From Streptomyces sp. 3214.6 (GTDB lineage Bacteria > Actinomycetota > Actinomycetes > Streptomycetales > Streptomycetaceae), in the NCBI RefSeq assembly GCF_900129855.1, contig NZ_LT670819.1, forward strand, positions 7,316,001-7,380,000: a stretch of 64,000 nt of DNA, read 5' to 3'. The notes below the pieces were generated by a model that ran no database searches, was not told the origin of the DNA, and saw nothing but the letters and a program-made list of their open reading frames with translations. Below are positions 50,811 to 59,437 of this stretch, piece after piece. Each line of letters begins with the position of its first letter. Within the stretch, counting starts at the first letter, position 1. The translations under genes were made by a program, and so were the position numbers.

Positions 50811-51551
50811 TCAGTTGAGGCTGGTCGGGCCTCGCGTCAGGTCCGACGCGGGCAGTGAGGGCAGGCTGCGGATGATCGCCGTCTCCGCGCGCAGCAGCTT
50901 CAGCTCGTCCCGCAGCCGGGAGGCCGTGTCGGGGGCCTGGAGGAGGCGCTGCTTGGCCGGGGTGTCCAGCATCATCGCGGCCGCCACCAGGTACGACACG
51001 ACCGACGGGTCGTCGGGGAGGTCCGCGCCGGTGGCCAGGGAGCGTTCGCGGGCGCCCGCCAGACGCTTCTGGTACTGGCGGAAGGCCCGCAGCACGCCTT
51101 CCGCGAGGGCACCCGCCTCGTCCCCCGGGTCCTCCGGCAGCTCCTGGAGCTCGGCCGTCAGGAACGGGCCCGAGGCGTCCACCGAGAGCAGCTTCACGCG
51201 GGTCGTGCCCGTCGCCAGCACCTCGAACGTGCCGTCGGCCCGCTCGCGGATCGTCGCCGCGTCGGCCACGCAGCCGACGCCGTGCAGGGCCTTGACCGGA
51301 TCGTCCCCGAAGCCGGCCGCGGGGCCGCGCTCGGGCAGCGCGGTCTGGTCGGGCAGCCCCGGCCCGCTGGGCGCCACCTCGTGGCCATCGCGGATGGCGA
51401 CGACGGCGAACCGGCGCGATTCGTCCTCGGGGGTCTTCAACAGATCGCGCATCATGGCGCGATAGCGCTCCTCGAAGACGTTGAGCGGGAGCACGAGTCC
51501 CGGGAACAACACCGAGTTCAGGGGGAAGAGCGGCAGGCGGACGGTGGTCAC
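50811..51551 (-). CDS. LON peptidase substrate-binding domain protein
   Basis: A 246-residue protein starting at GTG 51551; the frame reads through far upstream but that part is antisense to other genes. It is a stand-alone Lon N-terminal domain: VRLPLFPLNSVLFPGLVLPLNVFEERYRAMM, then a helical part. No ATPase or protease follows. Such proteins occur widely in actinobacteria with unknown clients. It lies 11 bases after the hypothetical gene upstream and 30 before ybaK, so they are probably one transcript. Confidence 0.88.
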   Translation of the reverse strand: MTTVRLPLFPLNSVLFPGLVLPLNVFEERYRAMMRDLLKTPEDESRRFAVVAIRDGHEVAPSGPGLPDQTALPERGPAAGFGDDPVKALHGVGCVADAATIRERADGTFEVLATGTTRVKLLSVDASGPFLTAELQELPEDPGDEAGALAEGVLRAFRQYQKRLAGARERSLATGADLPDDPSVVSYLVAAAMMLDTPAKQRLLQAPDTASRLRDELKLLRAETAIIRSLPSLPASDLTRGPTSLN

Positions 51552-51562
51552 GACGCAGAAGC

Positions 51563-52606
51563 CTAGTGGTCCAGCGCGCGGGCTCGTCCGCCGTGCCCGT
51601 TCCCCGGACGCCACGGGGTCTGCCCCGACGGTCCCGAGCGCACTTCCTCGCGTACGGCCAGGAAGTGCCCGAGGGGGTCGTCCGACAGCCGGCCCCAGGG
51701 GAAGGAGGTGGCGTACGGGCCGATCAGGCGCAGCTGTGCGAGGGCGTCGTCGCGGCGGCCCAGCCGGACCAGGACGTACGTCAGGACGTTGCGGATCTCG
51801 GCCGGCCACGGGTCGGCGGCGGGGAACCGCGCGGAGAGCGCGAGGGCGCGGTCGGCCGCCGCGTCCAGCCGCTCGCGCGGCACCTCGGGGCCACAGCCGT
51901 CGGTGAGGTACGCGAAGGCGGCCCGCGCGGGCAGCGCCTGGACGAGGGAGCCGGCCGGGGCGTCCTGCGCGGCCCGGTCGGCGAAGTCGAAGCACTCCCG
52001 GTGGGAGCCGTGCCACGACTCGGCCAGATAGCGTTTGGCGGCCACATGGCAGCCGTAGTGGTGCGGGGCGCGGCGGACCGCGGCCGCCCACAGCTCGCCG
52101 AAGTACTTGTGCCCGGCCCGCGCCCCGCGCGCGTGGTCCAGGGCGATCCGCCACGGCACCGGGTCGCGGACGTCGCTCTGCGCGGCCGCCGTGATCAGCG
52201 GACTCACCTCGCGCAGCAGTTCGGCCCGGGCCGGTGACTGCCAGGCGCGCGCCACCGCGAGCTGGGCGGCGACGAGGAGGACGTCGGGGTCGCGCGGGGC
52301 GGCGGCGCCCCACTCCTCGAACCACTCCGGACGCGAGCGCGCGAAGGACGCCAGCCGGGTCACGTACCGGTCGCGGTACTCCCACTCGGCCCGTTCCCGG
52401 GTGTGGGCCAGCAGCTCGGCGGCGGGCGCGTAGGCGCCCAGGCCGGCGGCGACCAGCGCGGGCCCGAGCCGGTCGTCGGGCACGTCGAGGAGCACCTCGT
52501 CGTCGGCGGGGAGCCCGGCGGCGCTGTGGGGGGCGGCGTTCCGCGCCGTCCGGGAGAACCGGGAGGCGCGGATGAACGGGGGCAGCAGAGCCATGGTGCC
52601 GACCAT
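51563..52606 (-). CDS. Hypothetical helical-repeat protein
   Basis: A 347-residue soluble protein from ATG 52606 (or ATG 52594); no ribosome-binding site precedes either, so a leaderless start is possible. It is mostly amphipathic helices of TPR-like spacing (ELLAHTRERAEWEYRDRYVTRLASFARSRPEWFEEW, then YFGELWAAAVRRAPHHYGCHVAAKRYL). No catalytic motif is seen. It is conserved-looking in codon use and cotranscribed with the LON-domain gene. Confidence 0.75.
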   Translation of the reverse strand: MVGTMALLPPFIRASRFSRTARNAAPHSAAGLPADDEVLLDVPDDRLGPALVAAGLGAYAPAAELLAHTRERAEWEYRDRYVTRLASFARSRPEWFEEWGAAAPRDPDVLLVAAQLAVARAWQSPARAELLREVSPLITAAAQSDVRDPVPWRIALDHARGARAGHKYFGELWAAAVRRAPHHYGCHVAAKRYLAESWHGSHRECFDFADRAAQDAPAGSLVQALPARAAFAYLTDGCGPEVPRERLDAAADRALALSARFPAADPWPAEIRNVLTYVLVRLGRRDDALAQLRLIGPYATSFPWGRLSDDPLGHFLAVREEVRSGPSGQTPWRPGNGHGGRARALDH

Positions 52607-52708
52607 TGAAAAGCCGCTGGTTCAGATTGCGCCAGAGGGTTCGGGCAACCTGTGGAAAGTTGTACGGCCCCGGGTCAAGGGACGGTAAAGGTGGAAGGGG
52701 CGGGGCGC

Positions 52709-54307
52709 TCAGCCCCGGCGCAGCAGTCGCGTCGCCCCCGCCGCCACCGTCGTCGCCAGGATCCAGCCGAGCAGGATCAGCGCCGCCGACAGCCACTGCC
52801 AGCCGCCGCGCAGCTGCCACTGCCCTGCCTGCCCCAGATCGATGACGGGCAGCAGCAGGTCGAGGGCGAGGAGCGCCGGGTTCCAGGGCGGGTGTCCGGT
52901 GCGGTCGACGGGCGGATGCGGGGCGTGTGCGAAGGCCAGGGAGCTCGCCGCCCACAGCACCGCCATCCACACCGCCGCCCGGCCCGGCCGGTACCCGTAG
53001 GCGACCGTCCAGTCCTGGACGTATCCCAGCACCTTCGCGGCCGGCGGAAGCGTCTCCCGGCGGCGGCGCTGCTTGGCCAGCAGCACCTCGCGGGCGTCCT
53101 CGTCCTCCCCGCCGGCCCGCAGCACGGCCGCCAGCCGCTCGTACGGCTCCGGGGCGTACTCGGCGGTCGCCGCGGCCACCCAGCGCAGCCGCTCGGCCAG
53201 CGGGAACGGGCCCTGCGGCACCAGGTTCTCGTACGCGAAGCCGCCCATGTGCAGGTTGCCCGGCCCCGGCCAGGCGCTCGCCCGGTCCACCAGGTTGATC
53301 ACCCGGGCGCCCGACAGCACCACCTTGCCGCGTCTCGGCCGCTCCCCGAGGAAGCGCAGCTCGGGCGTCTGCACCCGGCGCAGCGACAGCTCCTGGTCCT
53401 CTGTGAAGGTGAACCGGGCCCGCTCCAGGTCCACGGCGTCCCCGAACCGTCCGTCGTCCAGCCGCACCCCGCCCCGGCACTCGAAGCGCTGGATGCGCGT
53501 CCCGCGCGCGGGCGTCGTGCCGCTCAGCGCCTGGCCGCCGACGCCGGCCGGGGTCAGGTACAGCGAGCGTTCCACGGTCAGCTGGGGCGCGTTCAGCGCG
53601 AGCCGCGTGTAGGGGTTGGTCAGCCGCGCCCCGCGCAGGCTCAGCGACACGCCGATCTGGGCGCTGCGCAGACTCAGCTCGCCGTGCGACTCCAGCAGCT
53701 CCGCCTGGAGGTCCTGGCCGACCGTCATGCCGTCGGCGGCGATCGAGCGGCCGGAGCGGTCGCGGTAGACGATCGCCTGGTTGAGCAGCAGGTCCGTGCC
53801 GATGTGCGCGTCGGTGAGCCGGACGCCGTTGTGGAAGCGGCAGCGGGGCAGGTGCAGATCGCCCTCGGTGTGCACCCGGGCCGCCTCCAGGCGCGGCACC
53901 TGGCAGTCCACCAGCCGCAGGGTCGTGAACCGCGCCTCCGGCAGCAGCACCTCCCGCTCGAACCGGCAGCGCCGCATCTCCACATACGGCACCACCGTGC
54001 CGCCCGCGAGGTCCAGGGTGCCGCTGATCTGCACGCCGACCAGCTTCAGCGAGGAGACCCGGCCGGCCAGCGCGGGCGGACCGGCCAGCAGCAGCCAGGC
54101 GACGATACGGGCCCGCACGGTGCGCGCCTCGCCCCAGGGATGCCCGCCGTGCGGGTCGTCGACGACCGTGTCCCCGCTGCTCAGGTCGTACGCGCTGCCG
54201 TTGCGGAAGGCCTGCCACATGCCGGCCTCGGCGGCGGTCAGGTCGTCCGGCAGGTCTCCGGCGGCATCCCCGGTGCGGATGCCCGCCCCCTCGGTCACAC
54301 GGTTCAC
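52709..54307 (-). CDS. Membrane protein with beta-helix-like repeats
   Basis: A 532-residue protein from GTG 54307 (or GTG 54298). Most of it (about residues 70-340) alternates short strands with Leu, Asp and Gly turns (SGTLDLAGG, RCRFEREVLLPEARF, GDLHLPRCRFHNGVRL, DLERARFTF), suggesting a pentapeptide-repeat-like right-handed beta helix. Two or three helices lie near the C-terminus (AAVWMAVLWAASSLAFAHA, WLSAALILLGWILATTVA). Streptomyces homologues are often loosely called oxidoreductases, with no cofactor motif to support that. Confidence 0.75.
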   Translation of the reverse strand: MNRVTEGAGIRTGDAAGDLPDDLTAAEAGMWQAFRNGSAYDLSSGDTVVDDPHGGHPWGEARTVRARIVAWLLLAGPPALAGRVSSLKLVGVQISGTLDLAGGTVVPYVEMRRCRFEREVLLPEARFTTLRLVDCQVPRLEAARVHTEGDLHLPRCRFHNGVRLTDAHIGTDLLLNQAIVYRDRSGRSIAADGMTVGQDLQAELLESHGELSLRSAQIGVSLSLRGARLTNPYTRLALNAPQLTVERSLYLTPAGVGGQALSGTTPARGTRIQRFECRGGVRLDDGRFGDAVDLERARFTFTEDQELSLRRVQTPELRFLGERPRRGKVVLSGARVINLVDRASAWPGPGNLHMGGFAYENLVPQGPFPLAERLRWVAAATAEYAPEPYERLAAVLRAGGEDEDAREVLLAKQRRRRETLPPAAKVLGYVQDWTVAYGYRPGRAAVWMAVLWAASSLAFAHAPHPPVDRTGHPPWNPALLALDLLLPVIDLGQAGQWQLRGGWQWLSAALILLGWILATTVAAGATRLLRRG

Positions 54308-54418
54308 CCCACTTCGTTTCCGTCGTTACTCACAGGTTTCGCACAGCTGTTCATGCCCGTTGAGTGACCCCCCGAACGCTCCCGGTGAAGGTGATCTTCC
54401 GATTTCCGGCCAGGTTCT

Positions 54419-54435
54419 GTATCAGCCATTGATAC
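54419..54435. promoter_or_regulatory. Dyad upstream of the his operon
   Basis: GTATCA-GCCAT-TGATAC is a perfect 6-bp inverted repeat 42 bases before hisD, within the 169-base divergent gap 54308-54476. It is well placed for a repressor of the histidine operon; no T-box or attenuator is visible. Confidence 0.4.
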
Positions 54436-54476
54436 GCGCGGACGACGCCCGATCCCGGTCTGAGAGAATTGACCGC

Positions 54477-55802
54477 GTGATCTCCCGAATCGATCTGCGC
54501 GGCGACGCCCTCCCCGAGGGACCCGCCCTGCGCGACCTGCTGCCCCGAGCCGACTTCGACGTCTCGGCCGCCCTGGAGAAGGTGCGTCCGATCTGCGAGG
54601 CCGTGCATCATCGGGGCGACGCGGCGCTGATCGACTTCGCCGAGAAGTTCGACGGGGTGCGGCTGGCATCCGTACGGGTCCCGGCGCAGGCCCTCGCCGA
54701 CGCGCTGGAGCGGCTCGACCCGGCCGTGCGCGCGGCCCTGGAGGAGTCCATCCGCCGCGCCCGTCTCGTCCACCGCGCGCAGCGCCGTACGACGCACACG
54801 ACCCAGGTCGTGCCCGGCGGCTCGGTGACCGAAAGGTGGGTGCCGGTCGACCGGGTCGGGCTGTACGCGCCCGGCGGCCGGTCGGTGTACCCGTCGTCGG
54901 TCGTGATGAACGTCGTGCCCGCGCAGGAGGCCGGCGTCGAGTCCATCGCGCTCGCCTCCCCCGCCCAGGCCGAGTTCGACGGCCTGCCGCACCCGACGAT
55001 CCTCGCCGCGTGCGCGCTGCTCGGCATCGACGAGGTGTACGCGGCCGGCGGCGCCACCGCCGTCGCGATGTTCGCGTACGGCACCGAGTCGTGCCCGCCC
55101 GCCGACATGGTCACCGGCCCCGGCAACATCTGGGTCGCCGCCGCCAAGCGCTACTTCACCGGCAGGATCGGCATCGACGCCGAGGCCGGCCCGACCGAGA
55201 TCGCCGTCCTGGCCGACGACAGCGCCGACCCCGTGCATGTCGCCGCCGACCTGATCAGCCAGGCCGAGCACGACCCGCTGGCGGCAGCGGTGCTGGTCAC
55301 CGACTCCGTCGCGCTGGCGGACGCGGTCGAGAAGGAGCTGCAGCCGCAGGTCGCGGCCACCAAGCACGTCGAGGACCGGATCGTCCCGGCGCTCAAGGGC
55401 AGGCAGTCGGCGATCGTGCTGGTCGACGGGATCGACGAGGGCCTGCGCGTCGTCAACGCGTACGGCGCCGAGCACCTGGAGATCCAGACCGTCGACGCCG
55501 CCGCCCTGGCCGACCGGGTCAGGAACGCGGGCGCGATCTTCATCGGCCCCTGGGCGCCGGTGTCCCTGGGCGACTACGCCGCGGGGTCCAACCACGTCCT
55601 CCCCACAGGCGGCTGCGCCTGCCACTCCTCCGGCCTGTCCGTGCAGTCCTTCCTGAGGGGCATCCACATCGTCGACTACACGCGCGACGCGCTGGCCGGG
55701 GTCGCGCATCACGTGGTGACGCTGGCGGAGGCCGAGGACCTGCCCGCGCACGGCGCGGCGGTCAAGGCGAGGTTCGGTTGGAAGGTGCCTGAGAGCAAGT
55801 GA
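54477..55802 (+). CDS. hisD: Histidinol dehydrogenase
   Basis: A 441-residue enzyme of the last two steps of histidine synthesis (histidinol to histidine, two NAD). It starts at GTG 54477 with little leader. Characteristic blocks are APGGRSVYPSSVVMNVVPA, DMVTGPGNIWVAAAKRYF, IDAEAGPTEIAVLADDSADP and the zinc/catalytic region SQAEHDPLAAAVLVT. GSNHVLPTGGCACHSSGLSV completes the active site. It is first in the his operon and overlaps hisC (GTGA). Confidence 0.97.
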   Translation: MISRIDLRGDALPEGPALRDLLPRADFDVSAALEKVRPICEAVHHRGDAALIDFAEKFDGVRLASVRVPAQALADALERLDPAVRAALEESIRRARLVHRAQRRTTHTTQVVPGGSVTERWVPVDRVGLYAPGGRSVYPSSVVMNVVPAQEAGVESIALASPAQAEFDGLPHPTILAACALLGIDEVYAAGGATAVAMFAYGTESCPPADMVTGPGNIWVAAAKRYFTGRIGIDAEAGPTEIAVLADDSADPVHVAADLISQAEHDPLAAAVLVTDSVALADAVEKELQPQVAATKHVEDRIVPALKGRQSAIVLVDGIDEGLRVVNAYGAEHLEIQTVDAAALADRVRNAGAIFIGPWAPVSLGDYAAGSNHVLPTGGCACHSSGLSVQSFLRGIHIVDYTRDALAGVAHHVVTLAEAEDLPAHGAAVKARFGWKVPESK

Positions 55803-56908
55803 GCTTCGGAATCGACGATCTTCCCGTACGGGACGAGCTGCGCGGCAAGTCCCCCTACGGCGCGCCCCAGTTGGACGTCCCCGTACGGCTGAACACCAAT
55901 GAGAACCCCTACCCGCTGCCCGCGCCGCTGGTCGAGCGGATCGCCGAGCGGGTGCGCGAGGCGGCCCGCGACCTCAACCGCTACCCGGACCGCGACGCCG
56001 TGGAGCTGCGCACCCGGCTCGCGAAGTACCTGACGGACACCGCCGGGTACGAGGTGGGCCTGGCGAACGTGTGGGCGGCGAACGGCTCCAACGAGGTCAT
56101 CCAGCAGCTGCTGCAGACCTTCGGCGGACCGGGTCGTACGGCGATCGGCTTCGAGCCGTCGTACTCGATGCACGGGCTCATCGCGCGCGGTACCGGGACC
56201 GGATGGATCTCGGGCCCGCGGGGCGAGGACTTCACGATCGACCTCGGGGCGGCCGAGAAGGCCATCGCCGAGCACCGGCCCGACGTCGTCTTCATCACCA
56301 CCCCCAACAACCCCACCGGCACCGCGGTCCCGGCTGCGACGGTCCTCGCGCTGTACGAGGCGGCGCAGGCCGCGAAGCCGTCGATGGTCGTCGCCGACGA
56401 GGCGTACATCGAGTTCAGCCACGGCGACTCGCTGCTGCCGCTGCTCGAGGGCCGGCCGAATCTCGTCGTCTCACGGACGATGTCGAAGGCCTTCGGCGCC
56501 GCCGGCCTGCGCCTCGGCTACCTCGCCGCGCACCCCGCGGTCGTGGACGCCGTCCAGCTCGTCCGGCTGCCGTACCACCTGTCGGCCGTCACGCAGGCGA
56601 CCGCGCTGGCCGCTCTGGAGCACACCGACACGCTGCTGAAGTACGTCGAGCAGCTGAAGTCGGAGCGGGACCGGCTGGTGAGCGAGCTGCTCGCGATCGG
56701 GTACGAGGTCACGCCGTCCGACGCCAACTTCGTGCAGTTCGGGCGGTTCGCCGACGCCCACGCCGTCTGGCAGCGGATCCTCGACCGGGGCGTCCTGGTC
56801 CGCGACAACGGCGTGCCCGGCTGGCTGCGGGTCACCGCCGGAACCCCCGAAGAGAACGACGCGTTCCTCGACGCGGTCCGTGAAGTCAAGAAGGAGCAGA
56901 GCTCATGA
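55799..56908 (+). CDS. hisC: Histidinol-phosphate aminotransferase
   Basis: A 369-residue PLP-dependent class I/II aminotransferase starting at GTG 55799. The PLP Lys is in SRTMSKAFGAAGLRLGYL. RLNTNENPYPLP and VFITTPNNPTGTAVP are family blocks, and DEAYIEFSHGDS holds the PLP-binding Asp and Tyr. It converts imidazole-acetol phosphate to histidinol phosphate. It overlaps hisB (ATGA). Confidence 0.96.
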   Translation: MSFGIDDLPVRDELRGKSPYGAPQLDVPVRLNTNENPYPLPAPLVERIAERVREAARDLNRYPDRDAVELRTRLAKYLTDTAGYEVGLANVWAANGSNEVIQQLLQTFGGPGRTAIGFEPSYSMHGLIARGTGTGWISGPRGEDFTIDLGAAEKAIAEHRPDVVFITTPNNPTGTAVPAATVLALYEAAQAAKPSMVVADEAYIEFSHGDSLLPLLEGRPNLVVSRTMSKAFGAAGLRLGYLAAHPAVVDAVQLVRLPYHLSAVTQATALAALEHTDTLLKYVEQLKSERDRLVSELLAIGYEVTPSDANFVQFGRFADAHAVWQRILDRGVLVRDNGVPGWLRVTAGTPEENDAFLDAVREVKKEQSS

Positions 56909-57498
56909 GCCGCGTAGGACGCGTGGAGCGCACCACCAAGGAGACCTCGGTCCTCGTCGAGATCAACCTCGACGGCACCGGCAAGGTCGATGTGTCGACC
57001 GGTGTCGGTTTCTACGACCACATGCTCGACCAGCTCGGCCGGCACGGCCTGTTCGACCTGACCGTGAAGACCGACGGCGACCTGCACATCGACTCCCACC
57101 ACACCATCGAGGACACCGCCCTCGCGCTCGGCGCCGCCTTCAAGCAGGCCCTCGGCGACAAGGTGGGCATCTACCGCTTCGGCAACTGCACGGTCCCGCT
57201 GGACGAGTCGCTCGCCCAGGTGACCGTCGACCTGTCCGGCCGCCCCTACCTCGTGCACACCGAGCCCGAGAACATGGCGCCGATGATCGGCGAGTACGAC
57301 ACCACGATGACCCGGCACATCCTGGAGTCCTTCGTCGCCCAGGCGCAGATCGCGCTGCACGTGCACGTGCCCTACGGGCGCAACGCGCACCACATCGTGG
57401 AGTGCCAGTTCAAGGCGCTGGCCCGGGCCCTGCGCTACGCCTCCGAGCGCGACCCGCGCGCGGCCGGCATCCTCCCCTCCACGAAGGGCGCGCTGTAG
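56905..57498 (+). CDS. hisB: Imidazoleglycerol-phosphate dehydratase
   Basis: A 197-residue monofunctional HisB starting at ATG 56905. The manganese-binding motifs DSHHTIEDTALALG and RNAHHIVECQFKALARALR, plus GFYDHMLDQLGRHG, are present. There is no phosphatase domain, as expected outside enterobacteria. A small membrane-protein gene follows five bases downstream. Confidence 0.97.
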   Translation: MSRVGRVERTTKETSVLVEINLDGTGKVDVSTGVGFYDHMLDQLGRHGLFDLTVKTDGDLHIDSHHTIEDTALALGAAFKQALGDKVGIYRFGNCTVPLDESLAQVTVDLSGRPYLVHTEPENMAPMIGEYDTTMTRHILESFVAQAQIALHVHVPYGRNAHHIVECQFKALARALRYASERDPRAAGILPSTKGAL

Positions 57499-57502
57499 AG
57501 CC

Positions 57503-57667
57503 ATGACCGGACTGTCGACCCTCCTGATCGTCGTCGGCCTCTTCCTGGCCGGCGGCATCTACTCCTTCATCAAGCAGCAGATGCCGAAGAGCCTGATCGT
57601 GCTGCTCTCGATCGGCGCCACGATGTGTCTCGTGGCGGGTGTGGTGCGGCTGGAGGTGTGGAATTGA
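57503..57667 (+). CDS. 54-residue two-helix membrane protein in his operon
   Basis: ATG 57503 opens a 54-codon frame. The protein consists almost wholly of two hydrophobic segments, TGLSTLLIVVGLFLAGGIY and SLIVLLSIGATMCLVAGVV, joined by the basic turn KQQMPK. Its TGA overlaps the hisH start (TTGA), and the hisH ribosome-binding site GGAGG (57652-57656) lies inside it. This makes it part of the coupled operon. The function is unknown, and no histidine pathway step requires such a protein. Confidence 0.7.
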   Translation: MTGLSTLLIVVGLFLAGGIYSFIKQQMPKSLIVLLSIGATMCLVAGVVRLEVWN

Positions 57668-58323
57668 GCACCGCCGCAAAGGCCGGAGCCGCCAAGAAGG
57701 TCGTGGTCTTCGACTACGGCTTCGGCAACGTGCGCTCCGCCGAGCGTGCCCTCGCGCGCGCCGGCGCCGACGTGGAGATCACGCGCGACTACGACACGGC
57801 CATGAACGCCGACGGGCTGCTGGTGCCGGGCGTAGGCGCCTTCGCCGCCTGCATGAAGGGCCTGAAGGAGGCCCGCGGCGACTGGATCATCGACCGGCGA
57901 CTGTCCGGCGGCCGCCCGGTCCTGGGCATCTGCGTCGGCATGCAGATCCTCTTCGCGCGCGGCATCGAGCACGGCGTCCAGACCGACGGCCTGGACGAAT
58001 GGCCCGGCGCGGTCGAGCCGCTCCAGGCCGAGATCGTGCCCCACATGGGCTGGAACACCGTCGACGCCCCGGCCGACTCCGAGCTGTTCGCCGGCCTGGA
58101 CGCGGACGCGCGCTTCTACTTCGTGCACTCCTACGCCGTCCACGACTGGTCCCTGGACGTGCACAACCCGCTGCTGCGGGCTCCGAAGGTGACCTGGTCG
58201 ACGCACGGGAAGCCGTTCGTGGCCGCCGTGGAGAACGGCGCCCTGTGGGCCACGCAGTTCCACCCCGAGAAGTCCGGCGACGCCGGAGCCCAGCTCCTCA
58301 CCAACTGGATCGGAACCCTGTGA
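57664..58323 (+). CDS. hisH: Imidazole glycerol phosphate synthase, HisH
   Basis: A 219-residue glutamine amidotransferase starting at TTG 57664 with GGAGG seven bases upstream. The start VVVFDYGFGNVRSAERAL is typical. The nucleophile Cys is in GICVGMQILFARGIE, and the His and Glu are in TQFHPEKSGDAG. It supplies ammonia to HisF. It overlaps priA (GTGA). Confidence 0.95.
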   Translation: MSTAAKAGAAKKVVVFDYGFGNVRSAERALARAGADVEITRDYDTAMNADGLLVPGVGAFAACMKGLKEARGDWIIDRRLSGGRPVLGICVGMQILFARGIEHGVQTDGLDEWPGAVEPLQAEIVPHMGWNTVDAPADSELFAGLDADARFYFVHSYAVHDWSLDVHNPLLRAPKVTWSTHGKPFVAAVENGALWATQFHPEKSGDAGAQLLTNWIGTL

Positions 58324-59045
58324 GCAAGCTCGAACTCCTCCCCGCCGTCGACGTCCGCGACGGCCAGGCCGTCCGCCTCGTGCACGGCGAGTCGGGGACG
58401 GAAACTTCTTACGGTTCGCCCCTGGAGGCCGCTCTGGCCTGGCAGCGCTCGGGCGCCGAGTGGCTGCACCTGGTCGACCTGGACGCCGCGTTCGGCACCG
58501 GCGACAACCGCGCGCTGATCGCCGAGGTCGCGGGGGCCATGGACATCAAGGTGGAGCTGTCCGGCGGCATCCGCGACAACGACACCCTCGCCGCCGCCCT
58601 CGCCACCGGCTGCACGCGCGTGAACCTGGGCACGGCCGCCCTGGAGACGCCCGAGTGGGTCGCCGAGGTCATCGCCCAGCACGGCGACAAGATCGCCGTC
58701 GGCCTCGACGTCCGCGGCACGACCTTGCGCGGGCGTGGCTGGACCCGTGACGGCGGCGACCTCTACGAGACGCTGGAGCGCCTCGACAAGGAGGGCTGCG
58801 CGCGGTACGTCGTCACCGACATCGCCAAGGACGGCACGCTCGAGGGCCCGAACCTGGAGCTGCTGAGGAACGTCTGCGCGGCCACCGACCGGCCGGTCGT
58901 GGCGTCGGGCGGCGTGTCCTCCCTCGACGACCTGCGGGCCCTCGCCGAGCTGGTGCCCCTCGGCGTCGAGGGCTCCATCGTCGGCAAGGCCCTCTACGCC
59001 AAGGCGTTCACGCTGGAAGAGGCCCTGGAGGCGGTGGCCCGGTGA
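58320..59045 (+). CDS. priA: PriA bifunctional HisA/TrpF isomerase
   Basis: A 241-residue (beta/alpha)8 isomerase starting at GTG 58320. LLPAVDVRDGQAVRLVHGE has the first catalytic Asp; VDLDAAFGTGDN, VELSGGIRDN and YVVTDIAKDGTLEGPNLELL (second Asp) follow. In Streptomyces this enzyme does both the HisA step and the TrpF step, because a separate trpF is absent. Dual function is inferred from the organism, not from the motifs alone. It overlaps the RidA-type gene (GTGA). Confidence 0.94.
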   Translation: MSKLELLPAVDVRDGQAVRLVHGESGTETSYGSPLEAALAWQRSGAEWLHLVDLDAAFGTGDNRALIAEVAGAMDIKVELSGGIRDNDTLAAALATGCTRVNLGTAALETPEWVAEVIAQHGDKIAVGLDVRGTTLRGRGWTRDGGDLYETLERLDKEGCARYVVTDIAKDGTLEGPNLELLRNVCAATDRPVVASGGVSSLDDLRALAELVPLGVEGSIVGKALYAKAFTLEEALEAVAR

Positions 59046-59437
59046 GCGACGTACGACGCGTCACGACGGGCGCGCCCTGGGAGGAGGTCTTCGGCTACTC
59101 CCGCGCGGTGGAGCTGCCGAACGGCCTGGTGCTGGTCTCCGGATGCACGTCGATAGTGGACGGGGAGATCGCGGGGGGCGGCCCCTACGAGCAGACGGTC
59201 AACGCCTTCAACGTCGCGTTCGCGGCGCTGGAGCAGCTGGGTCTCGGACGCGACGACGTCGTGCGGACACGCATGTACATCACCCACGCGCGGGACGTGG
59301 ACGACGTCGGACGCGCCCACAAGGAGCTGTTCGACTCCGTCCGGCCCGCCGCCTCCATGATCATCGTCTCCGGTTTCGTGGACCCGTCCCTGGTCGTCGA
59401 GGTCGAGGTGGAGGCGTTCCGGGGAGTGCCGTCATGA
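59042..59437 (+). CDS. RidA/YjgF-family enamine/imine deaminase
   Basis: A 131-residue RidA-like protein starting at GTG 59042. Family elements are EVFGYSRAVELPNGLVLVSGCTS, EQTVNAFNVAFAALEQLG and VRTRMYITHARDVDDVGRAHKELF. RidA proteins remove reactive 2-aminoacrylate-type intermediates. The usual substrate-binding Arg region is present (VRTRMYIT). It is translationally coupled on both sides, to priA (GTGA) and hisF (ATGA). Confidence 0.88.
   Translation: MSDVRRVTTGAPWEEVFGYSRAVELPNGLVLVSGCTSIVDGEIAGGGPYEQTVNAFNVAFAALEQLGLGRDDVVRTRMYITHARDVDDVGRAHKELFDSVRPAASMIIVSGFVDPSLVVEVEVEAFRGVPS

Noticed and set aside
50811..54218. 1135-codon minus-strand frame
   Set aside because: Only 50811-51551 encodes a real protein (LON-type domain); the rest is an off-frame reading of two other minus-strand genes.
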